Part shown: positions 53,473 to 61,961 of the stretch, in pieces
Position numbering within the stretch: position 1 is the stretch's first letter
Layout of the letters: every line of letters starts with the position of its first letter
From: Chitinophagaceae bacterium DXS
GTDB lineage: Bacteria > Bacteroidota > Bacteroidia > Chitinophagales > Chitinophagaceae
Reading direction: 5' to 3'
NCBI GenBank assembly: GCA_030345135.1
Contig: CP128386.1
Span: 7,053,001-7,117,000 of the forward strand
DNA length: 64,000 nucleotides
Translations under genes and position numbers: made by a program
The notes under the pieces: generated by a model
What the model saw: the letters and a program-made list of their open reading frames with translations, nothing else
What the model was told of the DNA's origin: nothing
The model's database searches: none

Positions 53473-56319
53473 ATGAAAAACAGGTCAACTTCAAAAACCT
53501 TTAACCACCTGCCTGCAACCCAGCAAAGCAGGTGTAATTACCAAACAAACCGGCATTCCAAAAACTTTCCTGCATTATTATTAAGCCTGCTACTTGTATA
53601 TTCAGTTACAGCCCAACCGGTAATAACCTCTTTTACGCCGCTTAGCGGCTTTTCAGGCAGCACAGTCACTATTCGCGGTAACAATTTTTCGTCATCACCT
53701 TCCGGCAACATTGTTCACATTGGCGGCGTGCGCGCAGTGGTACTAACCGCGTCATCAACCGTACTTACGGTAAGGGTGCCCAAAGGCATTACTTATAAAC
53801 CCATCAGCATTAATACAAATGGGAAAACCGCCTATTCCTCAGTGCCTTTTATTATTCCATTTAAAGGCGGCGGTTTAATAACTAAAGGCTCTTTTGCCAG
53901 CGACATCAGACTTCCTATCCTCTCCAGGCATGATCCCAAAGAAAATCTACACATAGAAGATCTTGATGGCGATGGAAAAATTGATCTTTTTGTTGAGACC
54001 GAAATACCTTCGTTCTATCCCTTTTTTAGTGCTTACCGCAATACAAGTACACCCGGTAATATTTCATTCGAGATAGGCCCCTCCTATGAAAAGCCATTTG
54101 ATTATGGTGACAGTCCCGGCTTTTTAGCGGATATTGATGGCGATGGAAAAGATGACTACATTTTTCGAAATTTTTATTTTTACCTGAGTAGGAACATAAG
54201 CACTCCCGGCCATATTTCTTTTGATACGGTCAAAGTAATAGAGACAAGAGATGAGGACAATGGGACTGAGGCATTTAACATCGGAGATCTGGATGGCGAT
54301 GGCAAAGTGGACTTGTTTACAATTACCTACTGGCATGCGGTTAATTTTATGAAGAATACCAGCGTAAACGGCAATGTATCTTTTGCCCCTTCCACTCAAA
54401 TACCCGGTGATTTCTCCATTTTTGAACCAGTAGATCTCAATGGCGACGGTAAACCGGAAATACTGACTAAATATATTACCGTATTTACCGATACCAGTTC
54501 AGTCTCCATCTTTAGAAATACCAGCGAAAATGGCCAGTTTTCGTTAGAACCATCAATAATACTACCGCATACACGCGCACATTCTCTTGCGCTGACAGGT
54601 GATCTTAATAAAGATGGAAAACCCGACCTGGTTTTCCAGAATGATCATAACGATACCGCCGTTATATTCATCAACACCAGTAGCGGTGGAAACATTTCTT
54701 TTGCACCACCCTTGCTCGTGCCTATATATTTGACATACCAAAACAAGCTGATTGATATGGATGGCGATGGCAAGTTAGATATAGTGGGCAGTCATTTTGT
54801 TTCAAAGAACACAACTGTTTCTAACAAAATATCATTTGCCGAACCTGTTTCTTTTGATGGCATGGCCGGCAATCTGCTTAATACCGGTGATTTTGATGGT
54901 GATGGCAAACAGGATCTTGCTGAAACCGTTTCATCATTGCGTTCATATGTATCAGTTTACAGAAGCCAGGTTGATACGGCTGTCGCAGCACCTGTAATAC
55001 AATCGTTTTCTCCTGCAACAGGCATTGTGGGTGATACGATAATGATTAATGGATACAACTTTGCCGGAATTAGTAATGTGGCATTGGGTGGCACGCCTGC
55101 CCGATCATTTAGTGTGTTATCCGATAGTCTGATTATGGCTATTATAAATAACGGATCAACCGGCAACGTTCAGGCAACAAATGCGAAAGGCTCTGCTACC
55201 AAAGCTGTCTTCAATTACAGGAACGATACCATTGTTAAAATACTTAGCAATACCGATTCCATTATTTGTGCAACAATTGAACCGCTTATGCGGGCATATG
55301 CTATTAATGCCAACGCAGTTTATTACGACTGGTATAAAAACGGCGTATTATCCCGCCAACACTTCTCTGAATATGGATATACGAAGATCTTCGATGGTGA
55401 TTCTATTTGGTGCATGGTATATTTAGATAAAGACCCAATACCAAGAAAGAGCAACGTACTTCGGTTCCGTGTTAATCCCAATATTACTACCAGGCTCTAT
55501 ATTAAATCCGACAAAGGAACAAGCGTTTGCAAAGGCAGCACCGTTACATTTAAATCAATTGTTATTAGTGGTAATATACAGCCTGTCTTTTTGTGGAAGA
55601 AAAATGAGATAGTTGTGGGCAATAGTACAGATACTTATACAGATAGCAATCTCAACAACAACGATTCGATTACCTGCACTATTGTTCAGGCGCAGCCTTG
55701 TGCAACGGTCAATGTAAGCGCGGGAATGAAAATGAACGTCTATAATAACCCTCCATCAACGCCTCCGTCAATCGCCGGGCCTGCTATGGTCACAGCTTCG
55801 CAGAACAATATTGTTTTCAGTGTAACGCCAGATACAAATGTGGCCAATTATAACTGGTTACTACCATCCGGTACATCACTCATATCCGGCTACAGCACCA
55901 ATTCAATCACAGTAAACTGGGGCACAGCTACAGGCAAAGTTTCAGTAAAAGCCAATAACAGTTGTGGCAGTGCGGCTGTTGTTACTAAAACTGTACAGGT
56001 TATTACAAATAATACACGAATTGCTAAGAAGGCGGATAATAATAACAATACAGATAATACTATAGGGACATTCTCTATATATCCAAATCCATCAACCGGC
56101 GTTACATCTGTTGCTTACTTCAGTGATAAGCAACAAAAGTTTACCGTCCAGGTAAAGGATATTAATGGAAAGCTTTTGTTATCAGAAAATACAAATGCAT
56201 TGAAGGGAAACAATACGTACAACGTAGATGTTTCTCCCTATCCATCGGGTGTTTATTATGTAATTTTGATTGACAGTCAAAATAATACCATCTACAAGCG
56301 CCTGTTAAAAGATAAATAA
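53473..56319 (+). CDS. Secreted FG-GAP/VCBS and IPT-domain protein with T9SS type A sorting signal
   Basis: The 948 residues have a long basic N-region and signal helix (FPALLLSLLLVYSVTAQPV). An IPT/TIG domain follows (about 50-130), then seven FG-GAP-type calcium motifs at about 165-490 (DLDGDGKIDLF, DIDGDGKDDYI, DLNGDGKPEIL, DMDGDGKLDIV, DFDGDGKQDLA and others) forming a propeller. A second IPT domain (about 508-590), Ig-like regions and a type A sorting tail (SIYPNPSTGVTSVAYFSDKQ to YVILIDSQNNTIYKRLLKDK) complete it. It should be exported by the T9SS and attached to the surface, perhaps as an adhesin. No catalytic domain was seen. Confidence 0.93.
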   Translation: MKNRSTSKTFNHLPATQQSRCNYQTNRHSKNFPALLLSLLLVYSVTAQPVITSFTPLSGFSGSTVTIRGNNFSSSPSGNIVHIGGVRAVVLTASSTVLTVRVPKGITYKPISINTNGKTAYSSVPFIIPFKGGGLITKGSFASDIRLPILSRHDPKENLHIEDLDGDGKIDLFVETEIPSFYPFFSAYRNTSTPGNISFEIGPSYEKPFDYGDSPGFLADIDGDGKDDYIFRNFYFYLSRNISTPGHISFDTVKVIETRDEDNGTEAFNIGDLDGDGKVDLFTITYWHAVNFMKNTSVNGNVSFAPSTQIPGDFSIFEPVDLNGDGKPEILTKYITVFTDTSSVSIFRNTSENGQFSLEPSIILPHTRAHSLALTGDLNKDGKPDLVFQNDHNDTAVIFINTSSGGNISFAPPLLVPIYLTYQNKLIDMDGDGKLDIVGSHFVSKNTTVSNKISFAEPVSFDGMAGNLLNTGDFDGDGKQDLAETVSSLRSYVSVYRSQVDTAVAAPVIQSFSPATGIVGDTIMINGYNFAGISNVALGGTPARSFSVLSDSLIMAIINNGSTGNVQATNAKGSATKAVFNYRNDTIVKILSNTDSIICATIEPLMRAYAINANAVYYDWYKNGVLSRQHFSEYGYTKIFDGDSIWCMVYLDKDPIPRKSNVLRFRVNPNITTRLYIKSDKGTSVCKGSTVTFKSIVISGNIQPVFLWKKNEIVVGNSTDTYTDSNLNNNDSITCTIVQAQPCATVNVSAGMKMNVYNNPPSTPPSIAGPAMVTASQNNIVFSVTPDTNVANYNWLLPSGTSLISGYSTNSITVNWGTATGKVSVKANNSCGSAAVVTKTVQVITNNTRIAKKADNNNNTDNTIGTFSIYPNPSTGVTSVAYFSDKQQKFTVQVKDINGKLLLSENTNALKGNNTYNVDVSPYPSGVYYVILIDSQNNTIYKRLLKDK

Positions 56320-56327
56320 GATGTAAA

Positions 56328-56488
56328 AAGTCAAAATTCAAAAGTAAAAATTCAAAACTTCAATGCTTAACAGCACTACCGGGCACACCAACTACAAATT
56401 CAAAGAACGTATTTTTGCAGAGGATTGAAGTCTGTGTCAACCGGGACTGTGGCAACTTTTTTGAATTTTTACTTTTGAATTTTGACTT
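56328..56488. repeat. 30-bp perfect inverted repeat bracketing a promoter
   Basis: The left arm (56328-56357, AAGTCAAAATTCAAAAG and on) and right arm (56459-56488, ending TTTTGAATTTTGACTT) are exact reverse complements around 101 bases. The right arm ends at the base before the macro-domain start codon. The left arm starts 8 bases after the FG-GAP stop. The words belong to the TCAAAATT family also seen at 61688-61712. Confidence 0.97.
56410..56417 (+). promoter_or_regulatory. Promoter -7 box of the macro-domain gene
   Basis: TATTTTTG is an exact TAnnTTTG match inside the loop of the 30-bp inverted repeat, pointing at the macro-domain gene. The transcript leader would contain the whole right arm. 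Confidence 0.6.
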
Positions 56489-57004
56489 ATGACTATTCAA
56501 CTCACCAAAGGCGATATTACCAAAATAAAAGTTGATGCTATTGTCAATGCAGCAAACAGTTCCTTATTGGGCGGCGGCGGCGTTGACGGAGCCATTCACC
56601 GCGCGGGCGGACCAAAAATATTAGAAGAATGTATCCAGATCAGGAACAGGCAGGGCGGCTGTAAAACAGGCGAAGCAGTTATTACAACAGGCGGCAATCT
56701 TCCTGCAAAATATGTAATACATACCGTTGGACCGGTTTGGCATGGAGGTGATAAGCGTGAAGAAGAGTTGCTGCACAACGCTTATACAAACAGCCTTCGC
56801 CTGGCGGAAGAAAATAATGTAACATCGATTGCCTTTCCAAACATTAGCACGGGCATTTACGGCTTTCCTAAACAAAGGGCTGCTGAGATTGCAGTAAAAG
56901 CTGTGAGCGACTTTAAGGCATCCACACTAAAGCAGGTTTTCTTTGTTTGCTTTGATGATGAGAATTACAACATTTACAAATTGCTTGGCGTAGAAGCAGT
57001 TTAA
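56489..57004 (+). CDS. Macro domain protein (O-acetyl-ADP-ribose deacetylase type)
   Basis: The 171-residue protein is a single macro domain of the MacroD/YmdB type. Asn and Asp in [20 protein letters not shown] (about 15-34), AIHRAGG, and [20 protein letters not shown] (about 112-131) form the ADP-ribose pocket. Members remove ADP-ribose from acidic residues or hydrolyse O-acetyl-ADP-ribose. No ADP-ribosyltransferase or sirtuin gene is nearby. It is a single gene with an inverted repeat touching its start codon, which could hinder ribosome access or permit inversion of the promoter. Confidence 0.95.
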   Translation: MTIQLTKGDITKIKVDAIVNAANSSLLGGGGVDGAIHRAGGPKILEECIQIRNRQGGCKTGEAVITTGGNLPAKYVIHTVGPVWHGGDKREEELLHNAYTNSLRLAEENNVTSIAFPNISTGIYGFPKQRAAEIAVKAVSDFKASTLKQVFFVCFDDENYNIYKLLGVEAV

Positions 57005-57142
57005 TTACTACACGTTCTGGTAATCCTTGCACAAAGCTTTGCACTCTTCGAATCAGAAGCAGTGAGCCACTGATAAGAAACATATTAGTTAGAATAAGAC
57101 CAGGCGATTCCTTTTATGCTCGGCGAGACCTTCTGGCTTCGT

Positions 57143-57198
57143 GGCCTTACACTATCGCTTGCAGCGATGGCTTCAATCGCCAGAGGCGATAGCGTAAG
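57143..57198. repeat. Hairpin with CTATCGCTTGNAGCGAT word
   Basis: CTTACACTATCGC (from 57145) can pair with GCGATAGCGTAAG (57186-57198), with one mismatch. The first 25 bases recur at 61833-61857 with two differences, so this is a dispersed repeat. Confidence 0.75.
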
Positions 57199-57237
57199 AC
57201 TGCAGAGCTAAAAGCTCAGAAGAGCGGAAAAAATTTA

Positions 57238-58023
57238 TTACCAGCTATCACTTGCACCGCCTCCTCCGCTATCTCCGCCGCCAAAATCACCGCTATCGCT
57301 GCCATTGTCTCCGTAGCTATCTGAATAATAGCCGCCATAATCAGAATAACTATTCCCGCTACCGTAATACCTTCCGGGAGGATATTTCTTTATAGCATTA
57401 AGCAACAAGATCAAAAAAGCAATGAGAAAACTAATGATGTAGATCGCAGCCTCCACAAGATTAACACCACCTTGTTCTTCAAAATCCGGATCAACGTATT
57501 CTACAGGGGTCGCATTGGCAACAACCGGTTCATTATACTCTCCCACAGCAGCGCGGGCCAAATCATTTGTAGCACTATCAAGACCTGTAAAATATTGTCC
57601 ATCTTTAAAGGCCGGCTTTATGTCATTTGTAATAATTTTTTTAGCTGTTATATCAGGGATGGTACCTTCAAGGCCATATCCAATTTCAATTCTCATTTGG
57701 TGATCATTGATTGCAGCGAGAATAAGCACACCATTATTTTTCTTTTTTTGACCTATCCCCCAGGTACGGAATAATTGATTAGCGTACTCCTCAATAACGG
57801 CACCATTTAAGGTTGGGATCAGGACGACAACTATTTGGTTGGAGGTCGCATCATTCAGCCGTTTCAGTTTGTGCTCTAATTGAGATCGTTGATCGCCGGA
57901 CAAAACACTTGCTTTATCCGTAACGAAGCGGGCTGGTTTTGGCTTAGGGAGTACATGCTGTGCAAATGTCATCGTGCATAACAACAGCATGGCTGTAAAT
58001 ACAGCAATCGTTATTGTTCTCAT
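57238..58023 (-). CDS. TPM domain protein (YgcG family)
   Basis: The 261 residues have a signal peptide (ITIAVFTAMLLLCTMTFAQH), a TPM domain (about 35-165: FVTDKASVLSGDQRSQLEHK, VVVLIPTLNGAVIEEYANQL, NNGVLILAAINDHQMRIEIG and GYGLEGTIPDITA), a membrane helix (about 192-211) and a Ser/Gly-rich tail (SGDFGGGDSGGGGASDSW). This is the usual YgcG layout. The domain is also called phosphatase-like, and a link to photosystem repair exists in plants. The bacterial role is uncertain. It acts in the periplasm, anchored to the membrane. It is a single gene, divergent from the GH140 gene. Confidence 0.93.
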   Translation of the reverse strand: MRTITIAVFTAMLLLCTMTFAQHVLPKPKPARFVTDKASVLSGDQRSQLEHKLKRLNDATSNQIVVVLIPTLNGAVIEEYANQLFRTWGIGQKKKNNGVLILAAINDHQMRIEIGYGLEGTIPDITAKKIITNDIKPAFKDGQYFTGLDSATNDLARAAVGEYNEPVVANATPVEYVDPDFEEQGGVNLVEAAIYIISFLIAFLILLLNAIKKYPPGRYYGSGNSYSDYGGYYSDSYGDNGSDSGDFGGGDSGGGGASDSW

Positions 58024-58299
58024 TATGTCGGGTCGGTTGTTTATTTCTTTCTTTTAGCTTTCATGTCGTTCCGCCTGATGGAATTCGGCGATATGTTGTC
58101 CACTTGATATCGCAATCATCATATCTGCAAGCATTGCATGAACGAGGGCGATAAAGAAGGCTCAAAAAAATTTTCACCTAATGTAGTTAATATTGCGAGG
58201 CAACAAAAAATATTTCGGGCAGCATATGATGAAGGCTTGCAAAATCATTGCAACATTTTTAAGATATGGCTTATCTTCCTTATCCAAATCAAAACTGTT

Positions 58300-59700
58300 A
58301 TGAAACGATTGGCTTTGCTAGCTATCACAATGCTTGTTTCTATTTACAATTTTGCCCAAAACAATCCACATGGCCGCATAAAAGTTACTGCTGATGGCCA
58401 CTACTTGCAGCATCAGGATGGAACGCCCTTTTTCTGGCTGGGTGATACAGGATGGGAACTGTTTCACCGGTTAACATTGCCCGAAATCAAATCATACCTC
58501 GACAACCGTGCATCCAAAGGATTTACCGTTATACAAGCTGTCGCGCTTGCTGAATTCGATGGCGTGCATAAACCAAACAGGTATGGAGAATTGCCATTGA
58601 TAAATGATGACCCAACGCAACCAAATGATTCTTATTTTAAATTGATCGACAGCGCAGTTATGCTTGCAGCAGAACGCGATCTTTTCATAGGACTATTGCC
58701 AACATGGGGTGATAAAGTTACAAAGATGTGGGGCGAAGGTCCGGTTGTGTTTGACAGCATAAATGCATATGCGTATGGCAAATGGATCGGTAACCGTTAT
58801 AAAAACAACACGAATATTATCTGGATCCTGGGTGGTGACAGGCCCGCTGTTCGCGACTCAATGGACTGGCGGCCAGTATGGCGACAAATGGCCCGCGGAA
58901 TTATTGAAGCAACCAACCATCAATGCCTGATCACTTATCATCCTTCCGGAGGAGATTTTTCAACTTCGCAATTCATTCATAACGAACCCTGGCTTGACGT
59001 AAACATGTTTCAATCAGGACATGGGAATGGCCACGATACGCACTGCTGGGAATTGGTAACCCGTGACAGAAGGTACTCCCCCACTAAACCAACATTGGAT
59101 GCCGAGCCCAATTACGAGGACCACCCGGTAGATCCCTGGCCGAAATGGAACGTTGACAATGGTTATTTCCGGGCTTATGATGTTCGTAAACAAACGTATC
59201 GCTCCGTGTTTGCCGGTGCCTGCGGTGTTACCTATGGACATCATTCCGTTTGGCAATTTGTGAATGAAAGAGATGAGATCATCAATTTTGCTGACAGGGG
59301 CTGGCGAAACGCCATCAACAGGCCCGGTGCTTTCCAGGTTGGATTTTTGCGAAAACTGATCGAGTCAAGGCCGATGCTTAACCGCATACCCGATTCAACT
59401 ATTATCGTAGGGGACAAAGGACTCAAAGGCGAACACATGGAAGCATTTCGCGGTGGGGACAATAGTTATGCAATGATTTACCTCCCTGCCGGTAAACGTT
59501 TTTCCATAAATACCACATTTATGACGGCCAAAGAGGTTGTTGCCTGGTGGTTTAACCCGAAAGATGGTAGTACACAAAAAATTAATACGTTAAAACGAAC
59601 CAACAATATTTCCTTTACCCCACCTATACAAGGCGTTGAAAATGACTGGGTATTGGTAATTGATGACGCTTCAAAAAAATATAAAGAACCGGGAAGGTAA
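58300..59700 (+). CDS. Glycoside hydrolase family 140-like (DUF4038) secreted enzyme
   Basis: The ATG at 58300 (MKRLALLAITMLVSIYNFAQ) gives 466 residues with a clean signal peptide. An upstream ATG at 58138 adds 54 residues ahead of it and is unlikely. The DUF4038 catalytic barrel shows GTPFFWLGDTGWELFHRLTL near the start, GNRYKNNTNIIWILGGDRPA, and EPNYEDHP with possible catalytic acids. A C-terminal beta domain (VVAWWFNPKDGSTQ) follows. GH140 members include apiosidases acting on plant rhamnogalacturonan II. The substrate here is not established. No SusCD pair is near, so it is not in a polysaccharide utilisation locus. Confidence 0.88.
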   Translation: MKRLALLAITMLVSIYNFAQNNPHGRIKVTADGHYLQHQDGTPFFWLGDTGWELFHRLTLPEIKSYLDNRASKGFTVIQAVALAEFDGVHKPNRYGELPLINDDPTQPNDSYFKLIDSAVMLAAERDLFIGLLPTWGDKVTKMWGEGPVVFDSINAYAYGKWIGNRYKNNTNIIWILGGDRPAVRDSMDWRPVWRQMARGIIEATNHQCLITYHPSGGDFSTSQFIHNEPWLDVNMFQSGHGNGHDTHCWELVTRDRRYSPTKPTLDAEPNYEDHPVDPWPKWNVDNGYFRAYDVRKQTYRSVFAGACGVTYGHHSVWQFVNERDEIINFADRGWRNAINRPGAFQVGFLRKLIESRPMLNRIPDSTIIVGDKGLKGEHMEAFRGGDNSYAMIYLPAGKRFSINTTFMTAKEVVAWWFNPKDGSTQKINTLKRTNNISFTPPIQGVENDWVLVIDDASKKYKEPGR

Positions 59701-59725
59701 GCCGCGAACTTTTTTTGTTTAAACC

Positions 59726-59733
59726 TATCTTTG
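59726..59733 (+). promoter_or_regulatory. Promoter -7 box of aspS
   Basis: TATCTTTG is an exact TAnnTTTG match. The leader between it and the start codon is about 115 bases and carries AAAGCTTAGAGCCTAAAGCC words. Confidence 0.65.
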
Positions 59734-59741
59734 CCGCCACT

Positions 59742-59776
59742 TTAAAGCTTAGAGCCTAAAGCCCAAAGCTTAAAGT
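59742..59776. repeat. AAAGCCTAAAGCCC word block in the aspS leader
   Basis: Four imperfect words of the family at 11669-11997 lie inside the predicted 5' leader of aspS, between its -7 box and start codon. Confidence 0.85.
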
Positions 59777-59854
59777 CAAATAATGCTGAAATCAAAGATC
59801 TTCAAATCAGATACCAGACATTATTCATCATTTCAAGATCAAAATAATCATAGA

Positions 59855-61702
59855 ATGTATCGTTCGAATACTTGCGGCGAGCTACGAATAACCGATGTAA
59901 ACAAAGAAGTGACCCTGGCAGGATGGGTTCAGACAGTTAGAAAATTTGGCGCTATAACATTTGTGGATCTTCGTGACCGCTATGGCATTACGCAATTGCT
60001 TTTTAGTGAAGAACTCAATCCCCAGCTTGACGAAAACCCGCTTGGTCGCGAATTCGTGTTGCAGGTAAAAGGCACCGTTGCTGAGCGTAGCAATAAGAAC
60101 AAGAACATTCCAACCGGTGATATTGAGCTGAATGTAACCGGTTTTACCATTTTAAATAAATCAGCAGTTCCGCCATTTACCATTACGGATGAAACAGATG
60201 GTGGCGATGATCTTAGAATGAAATACCGCTACCTTGATCTTCGTCGCAATGCCGTAAAAAGAAATATGGAACTGCGTTATGCAGTAAACCGCTCTACCAG
60301 GAACTACCTGCATGAGAATGGTTTTATGGATATTGAAACGCCGTTTCTCATTAAATCTACCCCCGAAGGGGCAAGGGACTTTGTTGTTCCAAGCCGTATG
60401 AACGGAGGTCAGTTTTATGCATTACCTCAATCGCCGCAAACATTCAAGCAATTATTAATGGTAAGTGGTTACGACCGCTATTACCAAATTGTAAAATGTT
60501 TCAGAGATGAAGATCTTCGTGCAGACAGGCAACCGGAATTTACACAGATAGACTGTGAAATGAGCTTTGTTGAGCAGGAAGATATCCTGAACATGTTTGA
60601 AGGGTTGGTTAAGCAAATTTTCAAGGATGTAAAGAATATTGATTATACAGATGTTGTGGAACGCATGACATGGGAAGATGCGATGTGGAACTATGGCAAT
60701 GACAAACCCGACATCCGTTACGGAATGAAGATCGCCAACCTGAAAAAACCTTCTTCAGTTTATACCAATAAACAGGATCTGGCGAGCCTTATAAATGGCG
60801 CCGATTTCAAGGTATTTGATGATGCTGAAACTGTATTGGCTATTGCTGTTCCCGGTTGTAGCGAATACACACGCAAACAAACAGATGAACTGACTGAGTG
60901 GGTGAAACGTCCGCAGATTGGCATGAAAGGTTTGGTGTTCATCAAATGCAATGCAGATGGAACTTACAAAAGCAGCGTAGATAAATTTTACAGTGAAGAA
61001 AGATTAAAAGCGATCGCCGATGCTGCCAACGCTCAAAAAGGCGACCTGGTATTAATTTTAGCCGGTGCTGAAGAACGCACAAGGAAAGCAACCAGTGAAC
61101 TTCGTTTGGAAATGGGTGAAAGACTTGGTCTAAGAAAGAAAGATGAGTTCAAGTTACTTTGGGTACTTGATTTCCCGTTGTTTGAATATGCGGAAGACGA
61201 AAACCGCTGGGTTGCCCGTCACCATCCGTTTACATCGCCCAAGCCATCAGATATCGGCACAATGATCAACAATGATCCCGTGATTACCAATGCTGAAAAA
61301 TACCTGGAACATCCTTATGCAGGCATCAAGGCTAATGCGTATGACATGGTGTTGAATGGTAACGAAATTGGCGGTGGCTCTATCCGTATTTACCAAAGAG
61401 AGTTACAGGAGAAAATGTTCTCTGCGCTCGGCATGAGTGAGGAAGAAGCATTGCACAAATTTGGCTTCCTGTTGGGCGCATTTGAATATGGTGCACCACC
61501 TCATGGTGGTCTTGCATTTGGCTTCGACAGGCTTTGCGCTATCCTCGGTGGCAGCGAAAGCATCCGTGACTTCATCGCCTTCCCCAAAAACAACAGCGGT
61601 CGCGATGTAATGCTGGATGCACCAAGTTCAATTGATGATAAACAATTGGATGAGCTGCAGATAAAGCTGGACGTGAAGAACCAGGTAAAAAGTCAAAATT
61701 AA
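59855..61702 (+). CDS. aspS: Aspartyl-tRNA synthetase
   Basis: The ATG at 59855 ([20 protein letters not shown]) gives 615 residues, the bacterial length. The frame is open to 59783, but those residues are hydrophilic, not conserved and lie in the leader. It has an N-terminal OB-fold anticodon domain (about 15-110), class II motif 2 in [20 protein letters not shown], a bacterial GAD insertion (about 290-420), and motif 3 in [20 protein letters not shown]. It charges tRNA-Asp. Discrimination from the Asx-charging type cannot be made by eye. It ends at a strong terminator. Confidence 0.98.
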   Translation: MYRSNTCGELRITDVNKEVTLAGWVQTVRKFGAITFVDLRDRYGITQLLFSEELNPQLDENPLGREFVLQVKGTVAERSNKNKNIPTGDIELNVTGFTILNKSAVPPFTITDETDGGDDLRMKYRYLDLRRNAVKRNMELRYAVNRSTRNYLHENGFMDIETPFLIKSTPEGARDFVVPSRMNGGQFYALPQSPQTFKQLLMVSGYDRYYQIVKCFRDEDLRADRQPEFTQIDCEMSFVEQEDILNMFEGLVKQIFKDVKNIDYTDVVERMTWEDAMWNYGNDKPDIRYGMKIANLKKPSSVYTNKQDLASLINGADFKVFDDAETVLAIAVPGCSEYTRKQTDELTEWVKRPQIGMKGLVFIKCNADGTYKSSVDKFYSEERLKAIADAANAQKGDLVLILAGAEERTRKATSELRLEMGERLGLRKKDEFKLLWVLDFPLFEYAEDENRWVARHHPFTSPKPSDIGTMINNDPVITNAEKYLEHPYAGIKANAYDMVLNGNEIGGGSIRIYQRELQEKMFSALGMSEEEALHKFGFLLGAFEYGAPPHGGLAFGFDRLCAILGGSESIRDFIAFPKNNSGRDVMLDAPSSIDDKQLDELQIKLDVKNQVKSQN

Positions 61703-61747
61703 AAAGTCAACAACCCGTAGCGAGTGTATGACTACAAAATAGCAAAA

Positions 61748-61776
61748 GGGAGCGGTTTAAAATCGCTCCTTTTTTT
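61748..61776 (+). terminator. Rho-independent terminator of aspS
   Basis: GGAGCG (61749-61754) pairs with CGCTCC (61764-61769) around a 9-base loop, with seven T at 61770-61776, about 45 bases past the stop codon. Confidence 0.92.
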
Positions 61777-61810
61777 GTGCCTTTTCGCTCTGCAATGATT
61801 TTATGCCCCT

Positions 61811-61857
61811 CTGCTAAGCCTGGAGGCTTAGCAGCCTTACTCTATCGCTTGTAGCGA
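61811..61857. repeat. Hairpin followed by the CTATCGCTTGNAGCGAT word
   Basis: CTGCTAAGCC pairs perfectly with GGCTTAGCAG (61811-61834), loop of 4. It is followed by the 25-base word shared with 57143-57167. Confidence 0.8.
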
Positions 61858-61961
61858 TCTTGAAAAATCCCATTTCTATCGCAGCACCCCTCCCATTTCC
61901 CATAATCTTCCGAAATTTAACTCCGAAAACAATTTATTAACAGATATGTTATTGCTACAGC

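Noticed and set aside
57020-57075. Possible tRNA because of TTCGAATC
   Set aside because: No cloverleaf could be drawn around it, and there is no acceptor stem or CCA end.
58138-58299. N-terminal extension of the GH140-like enzyme
   Set aside because: It would place 54 polar and mixed residues ahead of a normal signal peptide. The ATG at 58300 is better.
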